Source: Mycolicibacterium rhodesiae JS60 (lineage in GTDB: Bacteria; Actinomycetota; Actinomycetes; Mycobacteriales; Mycobacteriaceae). From it: 64,000 bases of DNA. The stretch is taken from positions 124,001-188,000 of the forward strand of contig AGIQ01000006.1 of the NCBI GenBank assembly GCA_000230935.2, in the 5' to 3' direction. Numbering within the stretch: position 1 is the first letter of the stretch; each line of letters starts with the position of its first letter. Below, in pieces: positions 40,755 to 48,442 of this stretch. A model generated the notes under the pieces. That model was not told where the DNA came from. It saw only the letters and a list, made by a program, of their open reading frames with translations, and ran no database searches. The translations under genes were made by a program, and so were the position numbers.

Positions 40755-42605
40755 TCATGGGAATGGCACCTGCTGAACCGCGCACACTTCACGGAACGCG
40801 GATTCGACATCGCTCACCTCGACGGTGACGAGTAGCTCTTTGTTGACCAACGTCGCCAGATCGGCGGCATGCAACCGGTAATCGCGGATCTCGGCGGCCT
40901 TTTCGGTGACGTTGCGGATGAACCGCGCGTTGCCGGCCTTGTCGATGCCCGACACCACACGCGGGTTGCCTGCCGAATCGACGTCCTCAACCATGATCTG
41001 CGCCAGCGCCGTCAGGCTGGTGAGCAAGAAGTCCTGCGCCCCAGCGGAATACAACGACGACTCATTGCTGGCCATCAGATCGGCAATCCTCACCAGATCC
41101 TCCGGCGAATACGACTCGAAGTGGATCCGGGTCGTGAACCGCGACGCCAGACCCTCATTCGAGGTCAGGAACCGGTTGATGTCGACCTCGTATCCGGCGA
41201 TCACCGTCACGAGCTTCTTGTTCGGATCCTGGGTGCGCCGTTCGTTCTCCAGACGCGCCAACAGCGTGTCGACGGCCTCCTGACCGTACGGGTCGCCGTC
41301 CGAATACCCCTTCTGGACAAGCGAATACGCCTCGTCGATGAACAGCAACCCGCCCAGCGCCTTGTCGATTACGGCGTTGGTCTTCATCGCGGTCTTGCCC
41401 AGGTACTGATCAACCAGCTGCGGCCGGGAAGCCTCGACGACCTCCGGGCGCGAGATCACCCCCAGCCCGAACAACAGCCGCGCCAGGATCCGCACGATCG
41501 TCGTCTTACCCGTACCAGGCGGACCGGTGAAGATGTAGGCCGCGCCGACGTCCTTCTTGGCAATGCCCATCTCGGCACGCTTCTGATCCATGACGGCCTT
41601 GGCCTCCAGCCGCCGGATCTGCTCCTTGACCGCATTCATGCCGATCTGCTTGTCCAGCAGCTCCATCGCCTCGTCACGAACCGCGTCGCGGCGCAGTTCA
41701 CGGTCGGCGACCTCCAACGCGGCCGCCGTCTGACCCGACTGCGGATCCCAGACGTCACCGCGGGTCGCCATCGACGACGCAGTCACCACCTCGATGGTCT
41801 TCTCCGGATCGTCGATCGCCTCGGCGACCTCGGGCCAGTTCACCCGCGCCTGCACCTCACGGAAGGCCTGCATCGCCTCTTCCCGCTGCCCCAACGCGCG
41901 CAGGGCGTATCCGCGGGCGATGCGCAGCCGAGCGTGCACGTCGTTGGGGATACCGCTGGTGGTGATGCCGGCCTCGGCGAAACTCAACGCCTCGGCGGGA
42001 TTGCCGGTGCCGACCAGCGCGCGAACCTTCCAGACCAGCATGCCGGCATTGAGCAGCTTGACGAAGTCGGCGTTGTCAGCCGACCGCCACTGCTGGTTGT
42101 TGTCGAACTTGAGCACATCGGGCCACCGCCGCCCCAGCCCCAACAATCCCAGGCGCACGTAGTCGAGTAAGTCCAGGTCGACGAGGGCGGCGTTCGGTTG
42201 CCGCGCGGCACGCTCGATGACGTCATCAGCCTTGCCCAGCTGCGGCGGGGCGTCCTCGGCCAGCGCCACGGCGTAGGCGATCGCCAGATGCACGCGGGTG
42301 TGCGTGGGCAACCTGACGCCCAGCGAGTCGAGGGTGATGTCGGTCTGCACCTGCAAGTCCGCGACGCTCATGCTGGCCGTTCCCAGGGCCGTCCCCAGGT
42401 TCGACCGCGCGTTGTACGCACCTGCAGTGACGGCCAGCGAGGTTTCGCCGGTGGCGATGCGACCCAGCCACGCGTCGCACATCGAGGGGTCGGCGTCGAC
42501 GGCCTGCTGAAAGGCTGCCCGCGCGTCGTCCTTCTGCTGATTGCGCAGGTAGCGAAGCCCCATCGTGAACACGTCCAGAGGTTTCAGTCCAACCCCGGCT
42601 GTCAT
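40755..42605 (-). CDS. eccA: ESX cytosolic AAA+ ATPase EccA
   Basis: A 616-residue protein from ATG 42605 (MTAGVGLKPLD). The N-terminal half is a TPR-like helical repeat region. The C-terminal half is a CbxX/CfqX-type AAA+ domain with AAYIFTGPPGTGKTTIVRIL (~res 360), GGLLFIDEAYSLVQ and an Arg-finger-like NARFIRN. EccA is thought to free substrates from EspG and other chaperones. It opens the ESX operon, 57 bp after the WhiB-fusion gene. Confidence 0.95.
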   Translation of the reverse strand: MTAGVGLKPLDVFTMGLRYLRNQQKDDARAAFQQAVDADPSMCDAWLGRIATGETSLAVTAGAYNARSNLGTALGTASMSVADLQVQTDITLDSLGVRLPTHTRVHLAIAYAVALAEDAPPQLGKADDVIERAARQPNAALVDLDLLDYVRLGLLGLGRRWPDVLKFDNNQQWRSADNADFVKLLNAGMLVWKVRALVGTGNPAEALSFAEAGITTSGIPNDVHARLRIARGYALRALGQREEAMQAFREVQARVNWPEVAEAIDDPEKTIEVVTASSMATRGDVWDPQSGQTAAALEVADRELRRDAVRDEAMELLDKQIGMNAVKEQIRRLEAKAVMDQKRAEMGIAKKDVGAAYIFTGPPGTGKTTIVRILARLLFGLGVISRPEVVEASRPQLVDQYLGKTAMKTNAVIDKALGGLLFIDEAYSLVQKGYSDGDPYGQEAVDTLLARLENERRTQDPNKKLVTVIAGYEVDINRFLTSNEGLASRFTTRIHFESYSPEDLVRIADLMASNESSLYSAGAQDFLLTSLTALAQIMVEDVDSAGNPRVVSGIDKAGNARFIRNVTEKAAEIRDYRLHAADLATLVNKELLVTVEVSDVESAFREVCAVQQVPFP

Positions 42606-42662
42606 CGCCCACCACACTCTCGCCGCAGAAGAAATCGGGAAACGTGCACGCCAGCGGCGTGC

Positions 42663-43439
42663 CTACGCTGCGTCGATCCTAGCCGGGGCAGACGGGGTCA
42701 GACGCTGCCGACCGTTGACGAAAATGCGGCCGCCGGCGATGCCCGTGTAGTGGCTAGCCTTGGCTTCGGCCGCGCACGACTCCATCAGCGGGCAGCCCTT
42801 GCACAGCATCTCGGCCTCCGCGCACGCCGATCGGCACTGCGCCTTTGTGCTCTCTGCGCCGAAGGCCTCCTCGGCCCGCGTCTCCCATTCGGCGATGACC
42901 GACATGTTGGATCGGCAGTTCGGCCCTGCAGCCGCCGCGGCCGGACGCCTCCCGACTCGCTGGCCGCGCGCCCGCGCCACCGACTGCGCCAGCCGCATCG
43001 CCGCACCCTGATCAACAGCGGAGGCCCCCTGCGTGCCGACCGGCCGCGGCCGGATCGGCTTGGGCGCACGGGCTGTGTTATCGCCCTGCTGGCGCTGCTG
43101 CTCAACGACGCGTCGCTGCTCAGCCTCGCGGCGAGCAACCTCGGCCTTGGCCGCCGAAATCAGCACCGTCGGCGAGGTCGGGCCGGCCCCGGGCATCGGG
43201 GTGTCGCCCAGGACTGCGCGGTCGATGCTCAGCGCGGTCATGAATTCACTCAGGACGCTGGGGGATGCGGCGAGCACGGCGGCGGCGCTGTCATCGAGAC
43301 GGCGGGAGAGTAAGTGGTCGACTACCTTGCGGCGCGCCAGACGTCCGAGTCGGCGGTTGCCGTTGGCGCGGGCGGCAGCGGGATAACTGGTGCAGCTGGG
43401 GCAGCGACGACGATGGCCGTTCTTGAGCGAGCGGCACAT
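42663..43439 (-). CDS. WhiB-domain protein with CRSxK-GGRRC-type N-terminal domain
   Basis: A 258-residue protein from ATG 43439 (GAGGGG upstream). Residues 1-~105 share long stretches with the N-terminus of the large ART protein at 45198-47357: MCRSLKNGHRRRCPSC, ANGNRRLGRLARRKVVD and VLGDTPMP. A charged coiled linker follows. Residues ~185-258 are WhiB-like: NCRSNMS, MLCKGCPLMESC (C-x2-C-x5-C), TGIAGGR and a basic end. It lies immediately upstream of eccA on the same strand. By analogy with WhiB6 and ESX-1, a regulator of the plasmid ESX is plausible; this is inference. Confidence 0.75.
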   Translation of the reverse strand: MCRSLKNGHRRRCPSCTSYPAAARANGNRRLGRLARRKVVDHLLSRRLDDSAAAVLAASPSVLSEFMTALSIDRAVLGDTPMPGAGPTSPTVLISAAKAEVARREAEQRRVVEQQRQQGDNTARAPKPIRPRPVGTQGASAVDQGAAMRLAQSVARARGQRVGRRPAAAAAGPNCRSNMSVIAEWETRAEEAFGAESTKAQCRSACAEAEMLCKGCPLMESCAAEAKASHYTGIAGGRIFVNGRQRLTPSAPARIDAA

Positions 43440-43775
43440 CAGCGGCCCCTCGCGGCAAGACTGACGAGGATCTGATGGTTCATGGGTTTTCCCTTCCAGC
43501 GAAGGTGTCTTTGGCAACGCCAGACTAACCCATCTCCGGAAAGTTCACCACGCACGGTAAGTTTTATTCCGAGGGAATCTCGCTGCTTCCCCATCGCCGC
43601 ACGTCACAGACCCACTCGGCGTCATGCGGCGTTCGCCGCCACGCCATCCACGGCACCGGCCAACACCGCTGGATTGCGCAGATTCTGCGAATCGCAACCT
43701 CCGTGGGCCGGGGATTTGTCGCCTCGGCGAGGCAGAATCGAATCAACCGTTCCGTACACCTCATCGGGAGCCGAG
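43440..43775. other. Divergent gap between the WhiB fusion and an RHH gene
   Basis: 336 bp without a supported gene. It holds the 12-bp element GGTGTCTTTGGC (43504-43515) also found upstream of the ART gene, an AT-richer stretch GTAAGTTTTATTCC (about 43557) and a palindrome GCCTCGGCGAGGC (about 43721). It should contain the promoters of both flanking genes. Confidence 0.4.
43504..43515 (-). promoter_or_regulatory. GCCAAAGACACC element upstream of the WhiB fusion
   Basis: Read on the minus strand, 65 bp before the gene start. The identical 12-mer is at 47376-47387 before the ART gene. The two lie in different reading phases relative to their genes, so a shared DNA-level function is likely. 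Confidence 0.5.
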
Positions 43776-43997
43776 ATGCCTGAGCCAGGTCCGCAACGCC
43801 TCCGGCGCAGCTCCGAGGTTCGTCGCCTCACCGAGCAGTTGAACGTTCGCTGCACGCCGGCGGGCAAGGCCGCGGTGATCGCCGCTGCCCAGGCACACCA
43901 GATCGAGGTTCCCGACCTCATCCGAATGTGCCTGGAGAAGCACGGCATTCGCGTCTCCGGCGACGACTTCGACCTCCCTCGGGCCCATGCCGGCTGA
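43776..43997 (+). CDS. Small ribbon-helix-helix-like protein, 73 residues
   Basis: The start ATG 43776 has GGGAG 5 bp upstream. The sequence RLTEQLNVRCTPAGKAAVIAAAQAHQIEVPDLIRMCLEKHGI has the strand and two helices of MobC/CopG-type DNA-binding proteins. In plasmids such proteins act in relaxosomes or as antitoxins and repressors. It overlaps the next gene by 11 bp, so they form a pair. Function not established. Confidence 0.65.
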   Translation: MPEPGPQRLRRSSEVRRLTEQLNVRCTPAGKAAVIAAAQAHQIEVPDLIRMCLEKHGIRVSGDDFDLPRAHAG

Positions 43998-44340
43998 CGA
44001 CGACTCCGCGAGCTTTGACGGCGCCGGCCTCCTCGAGCAGCTCGCCCGCGACGCTCTCCTGGCCGAAGCCGAGGACCTCGCGCGCGGTGTCCGCCACGTC
44101 TCCGTCGCCACCGGTGACCCGGAAACCGATCACGACGTCGCCCTGGTCAACGCGTTCACCAACGCCGTCTGGAGCGCACGTGGTGACACCCGCGCCACCA
44201 GCATCCGCGGCGGCAACGACTACATGACCGTGCGCATCGAAGGGCCCGACGCGGCGGCCTTCGTCGACGAACTCGCCGCCCTCGCCGAGGACCTCAACCC
44301 CGGCTTCTGGCGCATCACCCGCTCGCCGCACCCGTTCTGA
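43987..44340 (+). CDS. Hypothetical protein coupled to the RHH-like gene
   Basis: A 117-residue alpha/beta protein (LLEQLARDALLAEAEDLARG, TRATSIRGGNDYMTVRIEG, AAFVDELAALAEDLNPGFW) that starts within the end of the preceding gene. The pairing of a small RHH-type protein with a second small protein is typical of toxin-antitoxin or relaxosome pairs, but no catalytic motif is visible. Function unknown. Confidence 0.6.
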   Translation: MPADDDSASFDGAGLLEQLARDALLAEAEDLARGVRHVSVATGDPETDHDVALVNAFTNAVWSARGDTRATSIRGGNDYMTVRIEGPDAAAFVDELAALAEDLNPGFWRITRSPHPF

Positions 44341-44348
44341 GCAGCGCC

Positions 44349-44361
44349 GACGCCACGTCCC
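44349..44361 (+). repeat. 13-bp dispersed element, copy 5 (GACGCCACGTCCC)
   Basis: 9 bp after the stop of the plus-strand gene ending at 44340; faces copy 6 across about 65 bp in a convergent gap. Confidence 0.55.
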
Positions 44362-44426
44362 TTCGCGGCTGGCGCCACGGTGCTCCTTGCCGACCGACTC
44401 ACCACGAGCTAGCCGCGCTAGTAGCC

Positions 44427-44441
44427 GGGGGACGTGACATC
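44427..44441 (-). repeat. 13-bp dispersed element, copy 6 (GATGTCACGTCCC)
   Basis: Inverted relative to copy 5, 32 bp before the stop of the minus-strand gene at 44473. A CTAGCCGCGCTAG dyad (about 44409) lies between the two copies. Confidence 0.6.
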
Positions 44442-44472
44442 ACCCCAGATCAGACCGCGTTTTCCTGTTCGG

Positions 44473-44907
44473 TCACCAAAGACGCGCACGCAGCTCGCCG
44501 ATACGGTCGGCCGCCGCATGCAGCGCCACGCTCGACGACCACCGCAGGATCTGCTCCGACTCATCGAAAGCCGCCCCCGCGAGCTCAAGATCATGCGGCT
44601 CGCTCAAGCCGGCCGGCAGCGCCGGCTTCGGGGACATGGCGACCTCCCGCTCCGCGCGCTCGGCGTCGGGCTGCACCGGTTCTGGCTGCTCGTTGATCTG
44701 CGCGGCGACGCGTTCGTCAAGGGCCCTCAGTAGTACTCCGCCGGCTTCGGCCTGGGCGATTAGCCAGTCGACGTAGGTCGCAGCGTCGACCAGGGCACGG
44801 CGGTCGGCCGTCGAGGCATCGCTGGCACGGAGCAGGTTGCTCACCGCTCGGCGCAGGACGTTGGCGACGAGTTCGAAGCGTTGGGCGTCGACTTGGGGCG
44901 CAATCAC
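44473..44907 (-). CDS. Hypothetical helical protein, 144 residues
   Basis: A protein made mostly of helices (QRFELVANVLRRAVSNLLRA, RALVDAATYVDWLIAQAEAGG, ILRWSSSVALHAAADRIG). No signal, membrane segment or known motif. It starts 15 bp after the stop of the upstream gene (44923), so the two are co-transcribed. Function unknown. Confidence 0.6.
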   Translation of the reverse strand: MIAPQVDAQRFELVANVLRRAVSNLLRASDASTADRRALVDAATYVDWLIAQAEAGGVLLRALDERVAAQINEQPEPVQPDAERAEREVAMSPKPALPAGLSEPHDLELAGAAFDESEQILRWSSSVALHAAADRIGELRARLW

Positions 44908-44922
44908 GGCACTGGGAACTTC

Positions 44923-45105
44923 TTAGTCGTCGGAGGCGCGGACCGATTCACCGCGGGAAAGGTCGTACGCCGCGGACCGAATGGTGATGACGTCGAGGGG
45001 GTCGAGGTCGGCAATGCGCCCGAGGGAGTCGGCGATCGCCTCGGGTGTCATGCCCTCGTCGAGGCGTTCCTGGATCTCGTCTAGCTGGGCTCGGGTCAGT
45101 GCCAT
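44923..45105 (-). CDS. Small protein of the GM[TS]PEAIADxLGR family, copy 1
   Basis: 60 residues from ATG 45105 (MALTRAQLDEIQERLDEGM). The core GMTPEAIADSLGRIADLD, followed by a RSAAYDL motif, matches the product of 56100-56324 (GMSPEAIADYLGRLNDLD, then RSAAYDL). The core looks like a helix-turn-helix: PEAIADxLGR as recognition pair. These may be small DNA-binding proteins. It is preceded by copy 7 of the dispersed 13-bp element about 50 bp upstream. Confidence 0.65.
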   Translation of the reverse strand: MALTRAQLDEIQERLDEGMTPEAIADSLGRIADLDPLDVITIRSAAYDLSRGESVRASDD

Positions 45106-45153
45106 GTCGTGCCTGCCTTCCGTGGATGTGCTCGTGGCGCCTTCGCGAGTGGC

Positions 45154-45166
45154 GGGACGTGGCATC
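45154..45166 (-). repeat. 13-bp dispersed element, copy 7 (GATGCCACGTCCC)
   Basis: Perfect consensus match, 49 bp upstream of the start of the small gene at 45105 and 31 bp before the ART stop. Confidence 0.65.
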
Positions 45167-45197
45167 AGTGCAGGTCACCGCCTCGCAGTTGGTGCAT

Positions 45198-47357
45198 TTA
45201 GCTTGCCTTCTTCCATCCGCCGGCGCCAGTGTCCTCGGCCTCGGCGACCAGGTCCTCCCCGACCAGGTAGACCGTGGGCTTGCCGCCGATCCCATGGTGG
45301 TCGATGTGCACGCACCGCAGGTGAGACCCCATCGGCACGATCACCTCGTCCTCACCGGAGAAGTTGGAGATGCTCTTCACCGGAAGGCCCTCCCGGGTCC
45401 GGATGACCATCATGTAGGGCGGATGACCGGCGAAAGCCTGCGCCGTGGACGCCTTGGTGCTGGTGCTGGTGACCTTGCCGACCTCGAACCTCGAACCGAC
45501 GGTGAACGCGGCATCCAGATACTCGGCCGTGCTGCCCTTCCACCCGCTGGGCACCCGCGTACCGCGCATCACCGTCATCGCCGACATGTTCGGGTTCTTC
45601 TCGCGGAACTTGTCGAAGGCCGACTCGATCCCCGACACGACCGTCTTGATCGACCCAGACGGGGTGGCACCGTCGCGGCCGCAGATCGCCGCGTTGATCG
45701 TCGTGTAGCTGCCGCCGGTGTAGGTCGTCAACGCCGAGCGCTCCTTGCCGGTCAGTTCCTGGCTGACGAACTTCGCGTTCGACTTCGTCAGATCCGCGAT
45801 GTCCGACGTCTTCACCCCGGACCCGGACGTCTGGAAGCCCCACGACGCCGGGCTACCGGCCCGCTGGGCGATGACCGCATAATCATCAGCGGTCTCCCTA
45901 CCCCACGCGCGGATGCCGCTGCGCCACAACGACTTGTGCTTCTCGGCACCAATGCTGTCCGGCGGGATCTTGTGGTCGAAGTGCGGGATGACACCACCAC
46001 CCCGCGTCAGCGTCCCCAAGGCACGCCGGTGCGCAGCCGCATAGGCCTGCTCGGCGGCCGCCACACCCTTGCCGGCAGCGAGCGCTTCGGTGCGGGCCTG
46101 CTCACCGGCGGCCATCGCGGCTTTCTCCCGGACCAGCTTCTTGTGCCGCTTAGTCGCGTCGTAGATGTCCGCGCGCACCGGCCCGGCCCCGACCGAGTCG
46201 ACGAGCTTGTCGCGCGCCTCGCTCATCTTGTCGGTGATGAAGGTGTCGTGCTGCTCGGTGTTCCAATGATGTTCAGCGGCTTGCCCGGCCAGCTGCATCA
46301 GCACGTCGTTCTTGATGCGATGGGCCTGCTGCTCGGTGTCGCTGGCACCCTCGGGCAACTCCGGCAGTTCGGCCAGCATCGGGATCCGGTTGGCCTTGTT
46401 CAGAGCAGCGGACTTGCCGTTGGCGGCAGCCACCCCGTGGTACGTGTCGCCACGCTTCTGCAGGATCAGGAAGTCCCCGGAGCCGCGGCGATGAATCGCC
46501 GTCCCCCCGTCGAGCAGGCGACCTTCCACCTCGACCGCGCCGGAGCCGGTCTCCATCATGAACTTCCCCGACGTGTACACCGAGGTGTCGCGGGTCGCTC
46601 CGGCGAGCAGCGACGGTTGCGGGCCCGTGATCAGGGCGCCGGCGGCGTCTGCCTCGACCGCCCGGTTCAGCGATCGCGCCAGGGTCTCGACGTCCTCGGG
46701 GCTCAGGTTGGCGCAGTACTCGTCGCGCTCTTCGGCCGGCAGCGTGGTGGCCACCCCGTACTTGGCCGCCACCACGTCATCGGCAGCCGCCGCGGCCGCC
46801 TTCTTCGCATCCTCGTGCGCCTGCTTCGCCGCGTCGATCGCCTCACTGGCGTCGACGAGGTCCTGCATCTGCTCGGCAGACAGCGACTCCTCGTCGTTGC
46901 CCAGCTCCTTGACCAGCTTGCGGCGCCGCGTCTGCGCCCGCCCGACCGCCTTGCGCGCATCGTCAGCGACCTTCTCCGCGTCGGCCTGGGCCTGTTCAGC
47001 GGCCTCCAGCGCAGCATCTTCCGGTGAGATCTGCGGACCGGCGAGCTTGGCCTGTTCGGCCTTGGCTGCGGCGATGAGCAGGCCGGCCGAGGGCGGGTTG
47101 GCGTGCGAGCTGGGCATTGGGGTGTCCCCGAGCACTGACTCGTCGATGTTCATCGCCTTCATAAACTCCGGCAGGATGCTCGGCGGCGCGGACAGGATGG
47201 ACTTCGCGGTGTCGACCAGGCCCTGCTCCGTCAAGTAGTCGACGACCTTCTTGCGGGCTATCCGGCCCAGCCGCCGGTTTCCGTTGGCTTTGGCGGCAGC
47301 CCCGTAGCTCCCGCAACCTGGGCAGCGGCGCCCACCATGCTTCGTCGACCGGCACAC
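45198..47357 (-). CDS. Large R-STS-ExE ADP-ribosyltransferase with CRSxK N-terminal domain
   Basis: 719 residues from GTG 47357, where TTGGAGGA sits 8 bp upstream and the product begins VCRSTKHGGRRCPGC. Residues 1-~110 match the WhiB-fusion N-terminus. A long charged coiled-coil region follows, then a middle domain (GGGVIPHFDHKIPPDSIG). The C-terminal ART domain has TVMRGTRVP (Arg, ~597), VTSTSTKAS (STS, ~631) and GEDEVIVPMGSHLR (ExE, ~669). This set defines arginine-type toxin ARTs that transfer ADP-ribose from NAD+ to a protein. No signal peptide is seen. Being beside the ESX locus suggests an effector or defence toxin; target unknown. Confidence 0.8.
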   Translation of the reverse strand: MCRSTKHGGRRCPGCGSYGAAAKANGNRRLGRIARKKVVDYLTEQGLVDTAKSILSAPPSILPEFMKAMNIDESVLGDTPMPSSHANPPSAGLLIAAAKAEQAKLAGPQISPEDAALEAAEQAQADAEKVADDARKAVGRAQTRRRKLVKELGNDEESLSAEQMQDLVDASEAIDAAKQAHEDAKKAAAAAADDVVAAKYGVATTLPAEERDEYCANLSPEDVETLARSLNRAVEADAAGALITGPQPSLLAGATRDTSVYTSGKFMMETGSGAVEVEGRLLDGGTAIHRRGSGDFLILQKRGDTYHGVAAANGKSAALNKANRIPMLAELPELPEGASDTEQQAHRIKNDVLMQLAGQAAEHHWNTEQHDTFITDKMSEARDKLVDSVGAGPVRADIYDATKRHKKLVREKAAMAAGEQARTEALAAGKGVAAAEQAYAAAHRRALGTLTRGGGVIPHFDHKIPPDSIGAEKHKSLWRSGIRAWGRETADDYAVIAQRAGSPASWGFQTSGSGVKTSDIADLTKSNAKFVSQELTGKERSALTTYTGGSYTTINAAICGRDGATPSGSIKTVVSGIESAFDKFREKNPNMSAMTVMRGTRVPSGWKGSTAEYLDAAFTVGSRFEVGKVTSTSTKASTAQAFAGHPPYMMVIRTREGLPVKSISNFSGEDEVIVPMGSHLRCVHIDHHGIGGKPTVYLVGEDLVAEAEDTGAGGWKKAS

Positions 47358-47375
47358 TGTGCTGCTCCTCCAAGG

Positions 47376-47387
47376 GGTGTCTTTGGC
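47376..47387 (-). promoter_or_regulatory. GCCAAAGACACC element upstream of the ART gene
   Basis: Lies 19 bp before GTG 47357, directly before the Shine-Dalgarno; identical to the element at 43504-43515. Confidence 0.5.
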
Positions 47388-47472
47388 GTTACACCTTGGG
47401 GGTACCGACGGGCCGGTGATTTTCCGTCGCCGCCACTGCGACGACATCGCGCCAGGCGGTCTGACCAGGGAT

Positions 47473-47485
47473 GATGTCACGTGCC
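47473..47485 (+). repeat. 13-bp dispersed element, copy 8, one mismatch
   Basis: GATGTCACGTGCC, 116 bp upstream of the ART start. A related GGTGACGTCGCC follows at about 47501. Confidence 0.4.
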
Positions 47486-47595
47486 TTGACACGAGGAGGT
47501 GACGTCGCCGACGCCCGGCGCAGAGCTTCCCTGTTTGATGCCGCGGCGACTGCACACCCTGGGCGGCCGAACTATCGACGGCGCGTTGCCCAGCG

Positions 47596-47609
47596 CTGAC
47601 GGCACGTCC
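47596..47609 (+). repeat. 13-bp dispersed element, copy 9 (GACGGCACGTCCC)
   Basis: Flanked by the perfect dyad CGCTGA/TCAGCG, 24 bp before the stop of the gene at 47633. Confidence 0.5.
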
Positions 47610-47632
47610 CCATCAGCGGGCGCGGCGTGGCT

Positions 47633-48316
47633 TCAGTCCTCGAGGAGGGAGAGGAACGCAGCGCATTCGACGGCGTGCCACTCGCGGACGAGGATCTCGT
47701 TGGTCTCCGGATCCGTGACGACCTCCGCCCGCCAGGGCAGGCACTCCATGCAGGCGGTGATCTCGTAGGCCTCGCCGACTTCGTTGAATGCCCGCAGGTC
47801 GATCGAGCCGATCGGCGCATGGAAGGTGATGTCCGGCCGCGGCGGCCGCGGGAGTTCGCGGCGCGCACGCAGCCTCGGCGACGTCGGCCGCATCGTCTCG
47901 ATGTTGTCGTCGTGATCGACGAAGTCCGCCGGCGTCAACGCGCGCCCCAGTCGCTCTTCGAGACAGCCGATGCACAACCGGCCGCCCGGTCCGGCGGCGG
48001 ACCAGACCACGTCGTCGACGCGGTAGCCCTCGTCCCAGGTGTCGTAACCGCAACCAGTACAGCCGAAGTCGCGCTCGACCAGCGTCCACTGGTAGCGGGT
48101 GGTGGTGCTGTCGGCGTAGGTAATCTCGCGCCAACCGTCGCCGCCTCGGACGAGCACGACCTCTGTCGCATGCTGCTCGCGAGACTGGGCCATGCCTTCG
48201 GCGATCGCGTCCTCGACCGCGCTCAGGTCCTCGAGCACCTCCTGATGCTCGGAGCCGCTGCGGGCGAAGTTCCACAGCGCGTGAACTCCGGTCGCCGGCC
48301 GGTACTCAAACACCAT
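47633..48316 (-). CDS. Hypothetical protein with two CxxC pairs
   Basis: 227 residues from ATG 48316 (AGGCGG upstream). FGCTGCGYDTWDEGYRVDD and GRLCIGCLEERLGRALTPADF form a zinc-ribbon-like unit widespread in actinophage and plasmid hypotheticals; a later CMEC may add to it. The N-terminal ~90 residues are mixed alpha/beta. Function unknown. A GAACCTACAC element (TGTAGGTTC on this strand) lies ~105 bp upstream and could be its promoter. Confidence 0.65.
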   Translation of the reverse strand: MVFEYRPATGVHALWNFARSGSEHQEVLEDLSAVEDAIAEGMAQSREQHATEVVLVRGGDGWREITYADSTTTRYQWTLVERDFGCTGCGYDTWDEGYRVDDVVWSAAGPGGRLCIGCLEERLGRALTPADFVDHDDNIETMRPTSPRLRARRELPRPPRPDITFHAPIGSIDLRAFNEVGEAYEITACMECLPWRAEVVTDPETNEILVREWHAVECAAFLSLLED

Positions 48317-48420
48317 CGTCAGTCCGCCTGTCCTCGGATCGCGGTGAAACGCGAGCAACAACCCCGATCGAGCGTCAACGGTAGATCAGCGCGCCGACCA
48401 GCCGCCGCCGTCGGGTGCCG

Positions 48421-48430
48421 GAACCTACAC
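48421..48430 (-). promoter_or_regulatory. GTGTAGGTTC element, copy
   Basis: On the minus strand TGTAGGTT resembles an extended -10 box and would serve the gene starting at 48316. A TATGAGACC variant of the GTGAGAC motif follows 12 bp away on the plus strand. Confidence 0.35.
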
Positions 48431-48442
48431 CTTCACCGGTCT

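Noticed and set aside
47627..48442. Upstream part of a 319-codon plus-strand frame ending at 48586
   Set aside because: Antisense of the minus-strand gene at 47633-48316. Only the last 47 codons after 48443 are free of overlap and were kept tentatively.
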